The notes under the pieces were generated by a model. The model was not told the DNA's origin. It saw only the letters and a list, made by a program, of their open reading frames with translations, and made no database searches. A stretch of DNA of 64,000 nucleotides from Arthrobacter hankyongi (GTDB lineage Bacteria > Actinomycetota > Actinomycetes > Actinomycetales > Micrococcaceae). The stretch covers positions 45,723 to 109,722 of the forward strand of contig NZ_JAKLTQ010000016.1 of the NCBI RefSeq assembly GCF_022012395.1, given 5' to 3'. Made by a program: the position numbers and the translations under genes. Below are positions 47,032 to 55,056 of the stretch, piece by piece. Position 1 is the stretch's first letter. Each line of letters starts with the position of its first letter.

Positions 47032-47781
47032 TCAGGGCCCTTTCCCGCTGCTGCCCGCGGACGGCCCCCGCGGCCGGAGCGGACGCGGGCGCTGCAGGGC
47101 CGCGCCGAGCAGCCAGAGGCTCCAGCCAATGGTCAGGACGAGGCCGGCCAGCGTGGGCAGCTGGTTGGCCGGTGCGAACCCCTGCGCGCCGATGATCCAG
47201 CCCTGGGCCTGCCAGGCCACGCCGGACAGGCCCATGAGCAGTCCCACCCCGGGCGGAATCCGCCGGCCGCCGGCGGCGGCCGCGCCCAACAGGACCAGCG
47301 CCAGCCCAAGCAGGAAACTCTGATAGCTTCTGACACCCCATTCGAGCCAGCGGACGGTCTCGGCCGCGGTGAAGCGCAACGGCTTCTGGGCTGCCGGAGC
47401 GGCGGCCCAGGCATCGACAGCCTGCTTGAGGGCGACGCCGTCGACCGCCTGCAGCACGCCATAGAGCGCGAGTGCTGCACCGGCTGCGACCAGGCCGAAC
47501 CGGCCCAGCCACCGCAGGCCTCCCGGGCGCAGCCCGAGGGCCGGGTACAGTGCCGCGAGGCCTGCGATGAACACCGCCATGCCAACGAACTGGCCCAGAT
47601 GCACCGCGGTCCAGTCCGTGCTGGCTGCATACTCGGCGAACACCGCCGGGTGGTCGTTGGCAGGTTGTTGGTCCGGATGGAGCAGGCCTGCGGCCACGGA
47701 GAGGACAACGCCGGCCAGCACCAGCCCTGCAGCGGGCCGGATGGCGCTGTGGTCCGCGCTGCCCGGGTGGTTGCTGGTCAT
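47032..47781 (-). CDS. Hypothetical multi-pass membrane protein
   Basis: This protein of about 249 residues has six likely membrane segments (AGLVLAGVVLSVAAGLLH, QFVGMAVFIAGLAALYPALG, FGLVAAGAALALYGVLQAV, SYQSFLLGLALVLLGAAAA, VGLLMGLSGVAWQAQGWII, LAGLVLTIGWSLWLLGAAL) and a basic C-terminal tail. It resembles DUF4386-type proteins in layout, but I cannot name the family safely. Start ATG 47781 or 47799, both without a strong ribosome site. Confidence 0.7.
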   Translation of the reverse strand: MTSNHPGSADHSAIRPAAGLVLAGVVLSVAAGLLHPDQQPANDHPAVFAEYAASTDWTAVHLGQFVGMAVFIAGLAALYPALGLRPGGLRWLGRFGLVAAGAALALYGVLQAVDGVALKQAVDAWAAAPAAQKPLRFTAAETVRWLEWGVRSYQSFLLGLALVLLGAAAAGGRRIPPGVGLLMGLSGVAWQAQGWIIGAQGFAPANQLPTLAGLVLTIGWSLWLLGAALQRPRPLRPRGPSAGSSGKGP

Positions 47782-47950
47782 AACGGGACTTCGATCCATG
47801 CACTGCGTGCCCGGCGGACGCCGGTTCCTCAAGGCTGCTCCCGGCGGCAGCCGGGCGTCAAGGCACCCCGCCTGTGCGGCAGAGCGCCCAAGGTGCAGGC
47901 GCCTAAGATACATAAGGAGCAGCAGCTATCTTCCCCCCCAAAGGAGCAGC

Positions 47951-48235
47951 ATGGTCAGGGCGGTCTGGAACGGCGCCGTTATTGCCGAATCCGAGGACAC
48001 GATCGTGGTGGAGGGCAACCACTACTTCCCGCGAAGCGCCGTACAGGAGCACTATCTGGTGCCCAGCGGCCACGAAACCGTATGCGCATGGAAGGGCACG
48101 GCGTCGTACTACACGCTGGACGTCGGCGGCGAGCGCAATCCGGATGCCGTCTGGTACTACGCGGATCCGGCCCCGGCGGCGGCAGCGGTCCGCGGCCGGG
48201 TGGCGTTCTGGCGCGGAGTCACCGTTGAGGCCTGA
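47951..48235 (+). CDS. DUF427 domain-containing protein
   Basis: This 94-residue DUF427 protein has VRAVWNGAVIAESEDTIVVEGNHYFP, HETVCAWKGTASYYTLDVGG and [26 protein letters not shown] lies 5 bases before the ATG at 47951; the same AAGGAGCAGCA is also present 27 bases earlier at 47914-47924. The family's function is not established. It overlaps the next gene by 11 bases. Confidence 0.93.
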   Translation: MVRAVWNGAVIAESEDTIVVEGNHYFPRSAVQEHYLVPSGHETVCAWKGTASYYTLDVGGERNPDAVWYYADPAPAAAAVRGRVAFWRGVTVEA

Positions 48236-49037
48236 TCCGCGCCCGGACGCCTCCTCCGCACCACCGGCGGAGGGGGACGGACCGCTGTTGTGGACCCGGC
48301 AGCCGGCGTCCTTCGGCGCAGCTGCGGACCTGGACTACGGCCTGGACATGCTCGCGGCCGCCAAGCAAGGCCGGCTGCAGCGGACCATGCGGCTGTACCG
48401 GCCGGCACCCACCGTGGCGTTCGGCCAGCGGGACGCCAACCTGCCCGGCTTCGCCAACGCCGTCGAGCGCTGCCGCGCGCTCGGGTTCGAGCCGCTGGTG
48501 CGCAAGGCCGGGGGCCGGGCGGCCGCCTACCATGAGGGCTGCCTGGTACTGGACCATGTGGAGCCGCAGGCGGACGCGATTATGGGCGCCAAATCCCGCT
48601 TCGCCCGGTTCGGGCTGCTGCTGGCCGGGGCGCTGCGGGAGGCCGGGCTGAAGGCCGGGGTCGGGGAAATCCCGGGTGAGTACTGCCCCGGGGAGTTCAG
48701 CGTCCACGGGGTCCATCCCGAGGACCCCGGGCACAAGGTGAAGCTCGTCGGCACGGCCCAGCGGGTGGTCGCCGGGGCCTGGCTGTTCTCCTCGGTCATC
48801 GTGGTGCAGGATTCCGCGCCGCTGCGCCGGGTGCTGACCGAGTCGTATGCTGCGCTGGGCCTGGACTGGGATCCGGCGACCGCCGGGGCGGCGGACGACC
48901 TGGTTCCGTCGCTGGACGTCGACGCCGTGGAGGCGGCTGTGCGCCGGGCCTATGCCGGCTTTGCCACGCTGCAGGACCGGCCGATGCAGGATCTGCTGGG
49001 GCAGGTGCCGGTTCCGGCCGGCGGCAGCGCAGCTTGA
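48225..49037 (+). CDS. Lipoate-protein ligase-like (LplA/BPL fold) protein
   Basis: This 270-residue biotin/lipoate ligase-fold protein has RPAPTVAFGQRDANLPGF, the glycine-rich RKAGGRAAAYHEGCLVLD, and the catalytic-type lysine in HKVKLVGTAQRVVAGAW. It lacks the small LplA C-terminal domain. The start is TTG at 48225, inside the end of DUF427 (GGAG 6 bases before). It may attach lipoate or octanoate to a carrier protein; the DUF427 pairing is unusual and may indicate a different substrate. Confidence 0.88.
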   Translation: MRPDPRPDASSAPPAEGDGPLLWTRQPASFGAAADLDYGLDMLAAAKQGRLQRTMRLYRPAPTVAFGQRDANLPGFANAVERCRALGFEPLVRKAGGRAAAYHEGCLVLDHVEPQADAIMGAKSRFARFGLLLAGALREAGLKAGVGEIPGEYCPGEFSVHGVHPEDPGHKVKLVGTAQRVVAGAWLFSSVIVVQDSAPLRRVLTESYAALGLDWDPATAGAADDLVPSLDVDAVEAAVRRAYAGFATLQDRPMQDLLGQVPVPAGGSAA

Positions 49038-49065
49038 CCGGAGCGTGATCAGCGCGCCTTAGCCG

Positions 49066-49452
49066 TCAGGCGAGGGCTTTGCTCTTGATCGCCTCGTATT
49101 CGCTGGCGGTGATGACGCCTTGCTCCAGCAGGAGCTTGGCTTTGGAAATCTCTTCGCTCGGGCTGGAACCGGCGACATTGCGGATATAGGTGTCGGTTGC
49201 CTGCTGGACCTCGTGGGCTTCCTTGGCCGAACGCTCTGCCATGCCGGAGTGGCGGGCAATGATGTACACCAGCGCGGTCAGGAAGGGCAGGAAAATCAGG
49301 AAGATGATCCACACCGCTTTCAACCATCCGTTGAGCTGGTGGTCCCGGAAAAGGTCGCTGATGATCGCGAACAAGACGTAGAAATAGGCGACGAATGCGA
49401 AGATCCAGAGGGACCACAAGACAATGTCCCAGAAATTCTCCCCGAAGCTCAT
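49066..49452 (-). CDS. PLDc_N/SHOCT small membrane protein
   Basis: This 128-residue protein has two membrane segments (FWDIVLWSLWIFAFVAYFYV and VWIIFLIFLPFLTALVYII, PLDc_N-like), followed by a soluble linker and a SHOCT motif at the C-terminus (ISKAKLLLEQGVITASEYEA). The family is common in actinobacterial envelopes; SHOCT is thought to mediate protein-protein contact. It is followed upstream on this strand by a lipoprotein gene, about 60 bases away. Confidence 0.9.
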   Translation of the reverse strand: MSFGENFWDIVLWSLWIFAFVAYFYVLFAIISDLFRDHQLNGWLKAVWIIFLIFLPFLTALVYIIARHSGMAERSAKEAHEVQQATDTYIRNVAGSSPSEEISKAKLLLEQGVITASEYEAIKSKALA

Positions 49453-49509
49453 GTGCTTGCCCTTCTCTCGGATGGAACTGTGCGGCTGTGCGAGGGTTGC
49501 GGTTCGCGG

Positions 49510-49935
49510 CTAGCTGGCCGGGCACTTAAGGTCGATCGTCAGGTTTTTGAGCTGTGCCTTGACGTTGGCAGCCTCTTCCCGCAGGGAGTTGATGGCCTGG
49601 GACACAGTGGCATCATTGGGGATGTCATCGACGGCCTTATTGAACTCGTCGGTGGCCTTGTTCACCGCCTCGGTCCGGTCTTTGGCAACCTGCTCGGCGG
49701 CCTTGTCCAGATCCTCGCGGGTCTTCTGGACCTGGTCGCGTGCTGCCTGGATTTCCCCGACGGTAGCGCCCGGCTTCAGCGTGTCCTCGAAGCCTTTCAC
49801 TGCGCCGGCAAACGCCTTTGCGGCGGTGCAGGCCTGCGTCGCATTCTCCTGCGGGCTGGAACTGCAGCCGGTGAGCAGGACGATGGCGGTGCCGATGGCG
49901 GCCGGTACTGCCAGGATGGCGTGGGTTCTGGACAT
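49510..49935 (-). CDS. Putative lipoprotein with a coiled-coil
   Basis: This 141-residue protein has a lipobox LLTGC with Cys24 after a hydrophobic signal (VPAAIGTAIVLL), so it is likely lipid-anchored. The mature part is a charged helical coiled coil (AARDQVQKTREDLDKAAEQ, VAKDRTEAVNKATDEFNKAV). No domain is recognised. It precedes the PLDc_N/SHOCT gene on the same strand and may form an envelope pair with it. Confidence 0.85.
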   Translation of the reverse strand: MSRTHAILAVPAAIGTAIVLLTGCSSSPQENATQACTAAKAFAGAVKGFEDTLKPGATVGEIQAARDQVQKTREDLDKAAEQVAKDRTEAVNKATDEFNKAVDDIPNDATVSQAINSLREEAANVKAQLKNLTIDLKCPAS

Positions 49936-50048
49936 TGGAGGATCCTCTCCCGGATGGACTGCCGGATACCGCCATTATGGTTCCGGCAACGGGAAGCGGG
50001 CCTCATTCGATCTAGGTGAATTCCGACAAGCGCGCCTGGTAACGCCGC

Positions 50049-52685
50049 TCAGAACAGCCGGCGCTCCGCGGCGATCCGCAACGCTTCGCGCCGGCTCGAG
50101 GCACCCAGCTTGCGGTAGATCGACCGCTGGTGGGTTTTGACCGTGTTCACCGAAACGAAGAGTGCTGCGGCAATATCTGCCGCCGTCATGATCGAGCGCA
50201 TGTAGGCCAGCACTTCGCATTCCCGTGCGGTGAGCTCCCAGTATGAATGCGTCCGCCGCACATGGTCCTGGGCATACTGGGCCGCCCGTGCCGCGACGAA
50301 GGAATCGTGGGCGCTACCCCAGTCCGCGTGCTGGAGGAGCAGTTCGGCCAGTTCGTCGCCCCGCTCGGTGAAGGGGCGCAGGACGGACTGGGGCTCGGCG
50401 CACCGGAGGGCATGTTCGAGCCGCTCATGCGCCGCGCTCTTGTCCCCGCCCGCATAGTCCAGCAGCGCCTCGGTCAGCGACAGGCTGGTGTCGATGTAGG
50501 AGATGCTCCGCTGGATGGCCGGCGAGTGGATGCAGCGCTGCGCCGCGGCGGTTTCTCCGCCGCGGCGCAGCAGTTCGGCCAGGAGGGTGTCCACCACCGG
50601 GGAATGTCCGCCGGTGCCCAGGGGCTGGAGGATGGTCAGGGCGCCGTCCAGATCCCCCTTGGCTTCGAAAAGCTTCGCCTTGGCGATGGTATGGAATGCG
50701 TGCAGCCCGTCCAGCGCCTGCTCTTCGAGCGCCTGCAGGGTCGCACTGGCTTCGGCAAGCCTGGCCGGTTCTGCTGCGGCGCAGTCCAGCAGGACGCGGT
50801 ACATCAGGGCCAGCGGGAGCAGGGAGGACGGCTGGCTGCCGGCGGGCGCGGCCCTGGCCAGGCAGGTCCGTGCGCCGTTCAGGTTGTCCTGCCAGTAGCA
50901 GGCAATGCCGCGGGCCAGCCAGACCGGGGCCAGTTGCTCCTGGGCATTCCACACCTGCCTGCGGGTCAGCCCCAGGGTGCGCAGCGCCTGGTTTTCAGCG
51001 GCTGACAGGTCTCCGGTCGTCGCGAATGCCAGCGCGAGTTCTGCCGCGGCGCACACCTCTACTGTCTCCACCCGGTTCGCGCTGCCGGCCGAGATGGCCG
51101 CGCGCAGCAGGGAGACCGCCTGGTCCCCGTCCCGCTGCAGCCGGACCTCGGCCTGGCCAAGCAGGAACAGGCCGGCAGCGTGGGCCGCGCCGTGTCCATC
51201 CGCTGCGGCGTCTACCAGGCGCCGGCCTTCGGCGGCAGCTGTCTGCAGGCCGGACCCGTTGTCGAGGATGAACAACCCGAACAGGCTCCGCGTGATGTCG
51301 AGCCGGCGGCGGCGCTCGGCGGACAGTGCCGGGGCGGCCGCGAGCGAACGGATGGTCAGGTTCCGGGCCGCCTCCCGGTCACCGCAGAAGCTGCGGCAGG
51401 CCGCGCGGATCATGAGTATCTCAGGATCGGCGCCCCATGGCGCCGGCAGCTCCAGGCACAATTGCTCAAGGGGTCCGGGTTCATGGCGGAGCACGAACTC
51501 CAGCCAGTGGCTGCCGAGCGAGGTCACGGCCTGCAGGGGGTCACGGCCCCGCAACGCATGGGCTACGCATTCTGCCACGTCGATGTCCTGATAGTGACTG
51601 GCGGCGATGCGGTGCAGGGATTCGGCGCTCGCCGGATCCCTCCGCTGGAGCAGGCCGCGGCACTGGGCAGCGAAGAGGGTGTGCCAGCGGTAGACCGGCT
51701 CGTCCCCGCGCCGGCCATGTTCCTCGAGGAAAAGGCCCTTGCGCAGGCATTCCTCAAGCAGGATGCCGCCGCCGGGTGCGCCATGGAGCTGGCCGGCGAG
51801 GCGGCTGTCGAGCCGATCGCAGGCGGTGGCATGCAGCAGGAAGTCCGCCAATGTGGGAGGCAGTTGGTCGAGCACCTCTTCCACCAGATAGTCTGCCAGC
51901 GGTCCGCTGGCGGCCAGTTCTTCGGCCAGGGCCTCCGGCGAACCATGGGTTTGCAGGCCGGAGGCCAGTCCGAGCCGTACCCCGATCGGCCAGCCGCCGG
52001 TCGCCTGCCACAGGGCACCGGGGTCCGGCAGCGGGCCGTTGTCTTCCCTTGCCGCTGATAGCCGGATAACTTCCTCCCGGGTGAAGGCGAGTTCGGCCGC
52101 ATGGAACTCGGCCAGGCCTTCGCCCTGCCGGATTTTTTCCACCGGGATGGCCGGATCCCAGCGTCCGCACAGGACGATCCGGAGGGCAGGCGGCGCCGAC
52201 GCGGCGAGCACACCGATAATGTTTTCGGCCAGGTGCCCGCCGGCCAGTTCGACGTCGTCAAGGACCAGGACCATCGGATCGGTGAGGTGCTCGAGGGCGC
52301 CGAGCACCAAATCGAAGGAAACAGCGGGATCGCGTGCCAGTTTCTGCTCGAGGCCCAGCAGGGCTTCGTGGCCGCAGCCGCGGTACCCGCCGGCTGCCGT
52401 CTGCAGGGCTGCCAGGACCCACCGGAACAACCGGGCAGGCCGGCTGTCGAACCGGTCGAGGGAGAGCCAGGCACAGGGCGGGGCGCTGTGGCGGGCCCAG
52501 TCGGCCAGGATCGTGGATTTGCCGTAGCCGGCGGGAGCCGTCACGAGGGTCAGCCGGTGGGATTCGATCGCAGCGGTCAGCGCCGCTTCAAGGCGCGGAC
52601 GCTCTATCACGTCTGCGCGGCGTCTGGGCGGCCGTATCTTGAATTGCGGACCAGGCACCCAGCCCGAGGCTGCAGTCCCTACCAC
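50049..52685 (-). CDS. Large LuxR-family (LAL/MalT-type) ATPase regulator
   Basis: This protein of about 878 residues has an N-terminal P-loop ATPase (LTLVTAPAGYGKSTILADW near residue 44, LVLDDVEL Walker B), a long helical repeat middle, and a C-terminal LuxR helix-turn-helix (LTARECEVLAYMRSIMTAAD, VSVNTVKTHQRSIYRKLG). It probably binds a small inducer and activates distant genes. The longest frame starts at a TTG at 52721, but I prefer the GTG at 52685: a -10 TACGAT and a -35 TTGTTC stand 7 bases before it, so translation may be leaderless. It is alone on this strand. Confidence 0.9.
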   Translation of the reverse strand: MVGTAASGWVPGPQFKIRPPRRRADVIERPRLEAALTAAIESHRLTLVTAPAGYGKSTILADWARHSAPPCAWLSLDRFDSRPARLFRWVLAALQTAAGGYRGCGHEALLGLEQKLARDPAVSFDLVLGALEHLTDPMVLVLDDVELAGGHLAENIIGVLAASAPPALRIVLCGRWDPAIPVEKIRQGEGLAEFHAAELAFTREEVIRLSAAREDNGPLPDPGALWQATGGWPIGVRLGLASGLQTHGSPEALAEELAASGPLADYLVEEVLDQLPPTLADFLLHATACDRLDSRLAGQLHGAPGGGILLEECLRKGLFLEEHGRRGDEPVYRWHTLFAAQCRGLLQRRDPASAESLHRIAASHYQDIDVAECVAHALRGRDPLQAVTSLGSHWLEFVLRHEPGPLEQLCLELPAPWGADPEILMIRAACRSFCGDREAARNLTIRSLAAAPALSAERRRRLDITRSLFGLFILDNGSGLQTAAAEGRRLVDAAADGHGAAHAAGLFLLGQAEVRLQRDGDQAVSLLRAAISAGSANRVETVEVCAAAELALAFATTGDLSAAENQALRTLGLTRRQVWNAQEQLAPVWLARGIACYWQDNLNGARTCLARAAPAGSQPSSLLPLALMYRVLLDCAAAEPARLAEASATLQALEEQALDGLHAFHTIAKAKLFEAKGDLDGALTILQPLGTGGHSPVVDTLLAELLRRGGETAAAQRCIHSPAIQRSISYIDTSLSLTEALLDYAGGDKSAAHERLEHALRCAEPQSVLRPFTERGDELAELLLQHADWGSAHDSFVAARAAQYAQDHVRRTHSYWELTARECEVLAYMRSIMTAADIAAALFVSVNTVKTHQRSIYRKLGASSRREALRIAAERRLF

Positions 52686-52692
52686 GAGCCAT

Positions 52693-52721
52693 ATCGTAGG
52701 GGCATCGGACGGCAGGAACAA
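52693..52721 (-). promoter_or_regulatory. Promoter for the LuxR-type gene
   Basis: On the minus strand the -35 TTGTTC (52721-52716), a 17-base spacer and the -10 TACGAT (52698-52693) precede GTG 52685 by 7 bases, predicting a leaderless transcript. A rival TTG start at 52721 lies within the -35 and is therefore less likely. Confidence 0.5.
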
Positions 52722-52725
52722 GGCC

Positions 52726-52769
52726 GGCGGGTAACGCCCGACCCTGGACAGGGAAGGACGTTACCCGCC
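52726..52769 (-). terminator. Hairpin ending the mycothiol detoxification operon
   Basis: Arms GGCGGGTAACG (52726-52736) and CGTTACCCGCC (52759-52769) are perfectly complementary, with an inner CCCT/AGGG stem in the loop. The hairpin follows the end of the MBL gene (52776) on the minus strand. A U-rich run is weak, but the position fits a terminator, just upstream of the LuxR promoter. Confidence 0.6.
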
Positions 52770-52775
52770 GAACGA

Positions 52776-53405
52776 TCAGTGGCCGCGGGCGATCCACTCA
52801 TCCAGGTGCGGTGCCTCGGCGCCGACGGTCGTTGACTCGCCGTGCCCGGTGTTCACCGTGGTCTCCGCCGGCAGGGTCAGCAGGCGGTTCTTGATGGACT
52901 CGATGATCGTGCCGAAGTCGCTGTAGGAGCGGCCGGTGGCACCCGGTCCGCCGTTGAACAGCGTGTCGCCGGAGAACACCGTGCCCAGTTCCGGAGCGTA
53001 GAACACCGTGGAACCGGGGGAGTGGCCCGGGGTGTGCAGCGCCTGCAGCTCGGTGCCGGCGACCTCGAAGGTGTCGCCGTCGGCGATTTCCGCATCCGGG
53101 GCGGTGTCCGGGAAGACAACGTCCCAGAGCATCCGGTCGGCCGGATTCAGGTACACCGGGGCGCCGGACAGCTCGCGGAACTCGCCCGCGTAGCGGATAT
53201 GGTCATCGTGCCCGTGGGTGAGCAGGATGGCCTTGACCTTCCGGCCGGCCACCTGCGCGGCAACGGCGGCCGGGTCGTGGGCCGGATCGATCACGAAGAC
53301 CTCGGACTGGTCGCCGACGATCCAGACGTTGTTGTCCACGTCCCAGGTGCCGCCGTCCAGCGAGAAGGTGCCGGAGGTGACGACCTTTTCGATCGAAGCC
53401 GCCAC
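52776..53405 (-). CDS. MBL-fold metallo-hydrolase of the formaldehyde detoxification operon
   Basis: This 209-residue metallo-beta-lactamase-fold protein has ILLTHGHDDHIRYAG (HxHxDH), LHTPGHSPGS and VFSGDTLFNGGPG, and ends with VNTGHGESTTVG. It starts at GTG 53405, sharing one base with the stop of the mycothiol dehydrogenase (TAGTG). That coupling suggests it hydrolyses the S-formylmycothiol made upstream, or another thioester, though the glyoxalase II-like fold alone does not prove it. A much longer frame on this strand runs across the dehydrogenase gene and is artefactual. Confidence 0.92.
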   Translation of the reverse strand: MAASIEKVVTSGTFSLDGGTWDVDNNVWIVGDQSEVFVIDPAHDPAAVAAQVAGRKVKAILLTHGHDDHIRYAGEFRELSGAPVYLNPADRMLWDVVFPDTAPDAEIADGDTFEVAGTELQALHTPGHSPGSTVFYAPELGTVFSGDTLFNGGPGATGRSYSDFGTIIESIKNRLLTLPAETTVNTGHGESTTVGAEAPHLDEWIARGH

Positions 53406-54490
53406 TAGAGCTCCACCACCGAGCGCAGCACCTTGCCTTCGTGCATCTTGTCGAAGGCTTCCTCGACCTGGTCCAGCGTGATGCGTTCGGAGACGAAGGC
53501 GTCCAGGTCCAGGTTGCCCTGCTTGTAGTGGCTGACCAGCATCGGGAAGTCGCGGGAGGGCAGGCAGTCGCCGTACCAGGAGGACTTCAGCGAGCCGCCG
53601 CGGCCGAAGACATCCAGCAGCGGCAGTTCCAGCTGCATCTGCGGGGTGGGCACACCCACCAGCACCACGCGGCCGGCCAGGTCGCGGGCGTAGAAGGCCT
53701 GCTTGTAGGTTTCGGGCCGGCCCACGGCCTCGATCACGACGTCGGCGCCGTGGCCGCCGGTCAGGGCGCGGATGGCTTCCACCGGATCCTCGTCCTTGGA
53801 GTTGACGCCGTGGGTGGCGCCGAGCTTCCTGGCCATCTCGATCTTGTTGTCGTCGATGTCGACGGCGATGATCGTGGTGGCGCCGGCCAGTTTGGCCCCG
53901 GCGATGGCGGCGATGCCGACGCCGCCGCAGCCGATCACGGCCACGGACTCGCCGCGCTTGACCTCTCCGGTGTTGATTGCCGCGCCGATGCCGGCCATCA
54001 CGCCGCAGCCGAGCAGGCCGACGGCGGCTGGGTCGGCGTCGTCGTCGACCTTGGTGCACTGCCCGGCGGCCACCAGGGTCTTCTCAGCGAAGGCGCCGAT
54101 GCCCAGGGCGGGGGAGAGTTCGGTGCCGTCCTCGAGGGTCATCTTCTGGGTGGCATTGTGAGTGTTGAAGCAGTACTGCGGCTGGCCCTTGGCGCAGGCC
54201 CGGCACTGGCCGCAGACCGCGCGCCAGTTCAGGATGACCCGGTCCCCGGGGGCCACCTCGGTGACGCCCGGCCCGACGGCGGAGACGACGCCGGTGGCCT
54301 CGTGGCCGAGCAGGTAGGGGAACTCGTCGCCGATGCCGCCGAGCTTGTAGTGCAGGTCGGTGTGGCAGACGCCGCAGGTCAGGATGTCGACCAGCGCCTC
54401 GCCCGGGCCCGGATCCGGGACCAGGATGGTCTCGATGGTGACCGGCGCGTTCTTTTCCTTGGCAACAACTGCCCGTACTTTGTGAACCAT
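53405..54490 (-). CDS. mscR: S-(hydroxymethyl)mycothiol dehydrogenase
   Basis: This 361-residue zinc-dependent medium-chain dehydrogenase oxidises S-(hydroxymethyl)mycothiol, the formaldehyde adduct. Catalytic Cys39 is in [13 protein letters not shown], the structural zinc is in [15 protein letters not shown], and [14 protein letters not shown] and the NAD motif [15 protein letters not shown] are present. It has the full class III-like length. It is coupled to an MBL hydrolase. A TetR-like palindrome lies about 100 bases upstream (54568-54617), and a -10-like TAGGAT on this strand is at 54555-54550. Confidence 0.95.
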   Translation of the reverse strand: MVHKVRAVVAKEKNAPVTIETILVPDPGPGEALVDILTCGVCHTDLHYKLGGIGDEFPYLLGHEATGVVSAVGPGVTEVAPGDRVILNWRAVCGQCRACAKGQPQYCFNTHNATQKMTLEDGTELSPALGIGAFAEKTLVAAGQCTKVDDDADPAAVGLLGCGVMAGIGAAINTGEVKRGESVAVIGCGGVGIAAIAGAKLAGATTIIAVDIDDNKIEMARKLGATHGVNSKDEDPVEAIRALTGGHGADVVIEAVGRPETYKQAFYARDLAGRVVLVGVPTPQMQLELPLLDVFGRGGSLKSSWYGDCLPSRDFPMLVSHYKQGNLDLDAFVSERITLDQVEEAFDKMHEGKVLRSVVEL

Positions 54491-54554
54491 GCTGTGGCGC
54501 GTCCCTTTCTGGGAATGGGGATACTCTGCGGGCGGGTGGCCCAGACCTCATCCT

Positions 54555-54617
54555 AGGAAAAGAAAAACCGGGTGTCACAATTTTCATAACGATCGTTATG
54601 AAAATTGCGGCACCCGG
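54555..54617 (-). promoter_or_regulatory. Composite terminator/operator palindrome upstream of mscR
   Basis: On the minus strand, outer arms CCGGGTG and CACCCGG (54611-54617 and 54568-54574) enclose a perfect 30-bp palindrome at 54578-54607 with the core CATAACGATCGTTATG. The hairpin is followed by TTTTTCTTTTCC (54567-54556), making a good intrinsic terminator for the mycoredoxin gene ending at 54684. The core has the shape of a TetR-family operator and overlaps the region just upstream of the predicted -35 of the mscR promoter. One sequence may serve both roles. Confidence 0.75.
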
Positions 54618-54683
54618 CGGATCCCGGTCCTGCCCGGCCGTCACGCACCGTCATGCACGGCGGGCAGCCGACGCCCCTGAAGC

Positions 54684-54941
54684 TCAGACGCCCAGGCGCT
54701 CGCGGACCTCGGAGAGCGAGGGGTTGGTAGCGCTGCTGCCATCGGGGAAGAGCAAGGTGGGTACCGTCTGGTTGCCGCCGTTGATCTTCTCGACCAGTTC
54801 GGCGGTACCGGGCACGTCTTCGATGTTGATCTCCCGGTAGCCGATGCCCTGGCTGTCCAGCTGGGACTTCAGCCTGCGGCAGTATCCGCACCAGGAGGTG
54901 GAGAACATGGTGATGGTGCCGGTCTCGGGGATGTACTGCAA
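54684..54941 (-). CDS. Mycoredoxin/glutaredoxin-like protein
   Basis: This 85-residue thioredoxin-fold protein has the redox motif C18-G-Y-C21 in FSTSWCGYCRRLK and VPTLLFPDGSS with the cis-Pro. This fits mycoredoxin-1, which reduces mycothiol mixed disulfides. I choose the TTG at 54941, with AAGGAG 7 bases upstream; the longer frame to 55109 lacks a ribosome site. It lies upstream of mscR on the same strand, separated by the composite hairpin, and is divergent from the SRAP gene. Confidence 0.92.
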   Translation of the reverse strand: MQYIPETGTITMFSTSWCGYCRRLKSQLDSQGIGYREINIEDVPGTAELVEKINGGNQTVPTLLFPDGSSATNPSLSEVRERLGV

Positions 54942-55056
54942 GAAGCGCTCCTTCGTTGATGACGTGTCGTCATTTATGGAACGCCTGCGGCAGCCGATCA
55001 ATTCCGGGCCGGACAGCCGGTTCCCGGCGCCTGCGGACCGGTGGCAGACTGGTTCC

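Noticed and set aside
53406..54059. Upstream extension of the MBL-hydrolase frame through mscR
   Set aside because: The extension is His/Arg/Gly-rich shadow sequence; the MBL fold starts at GTG 53405.
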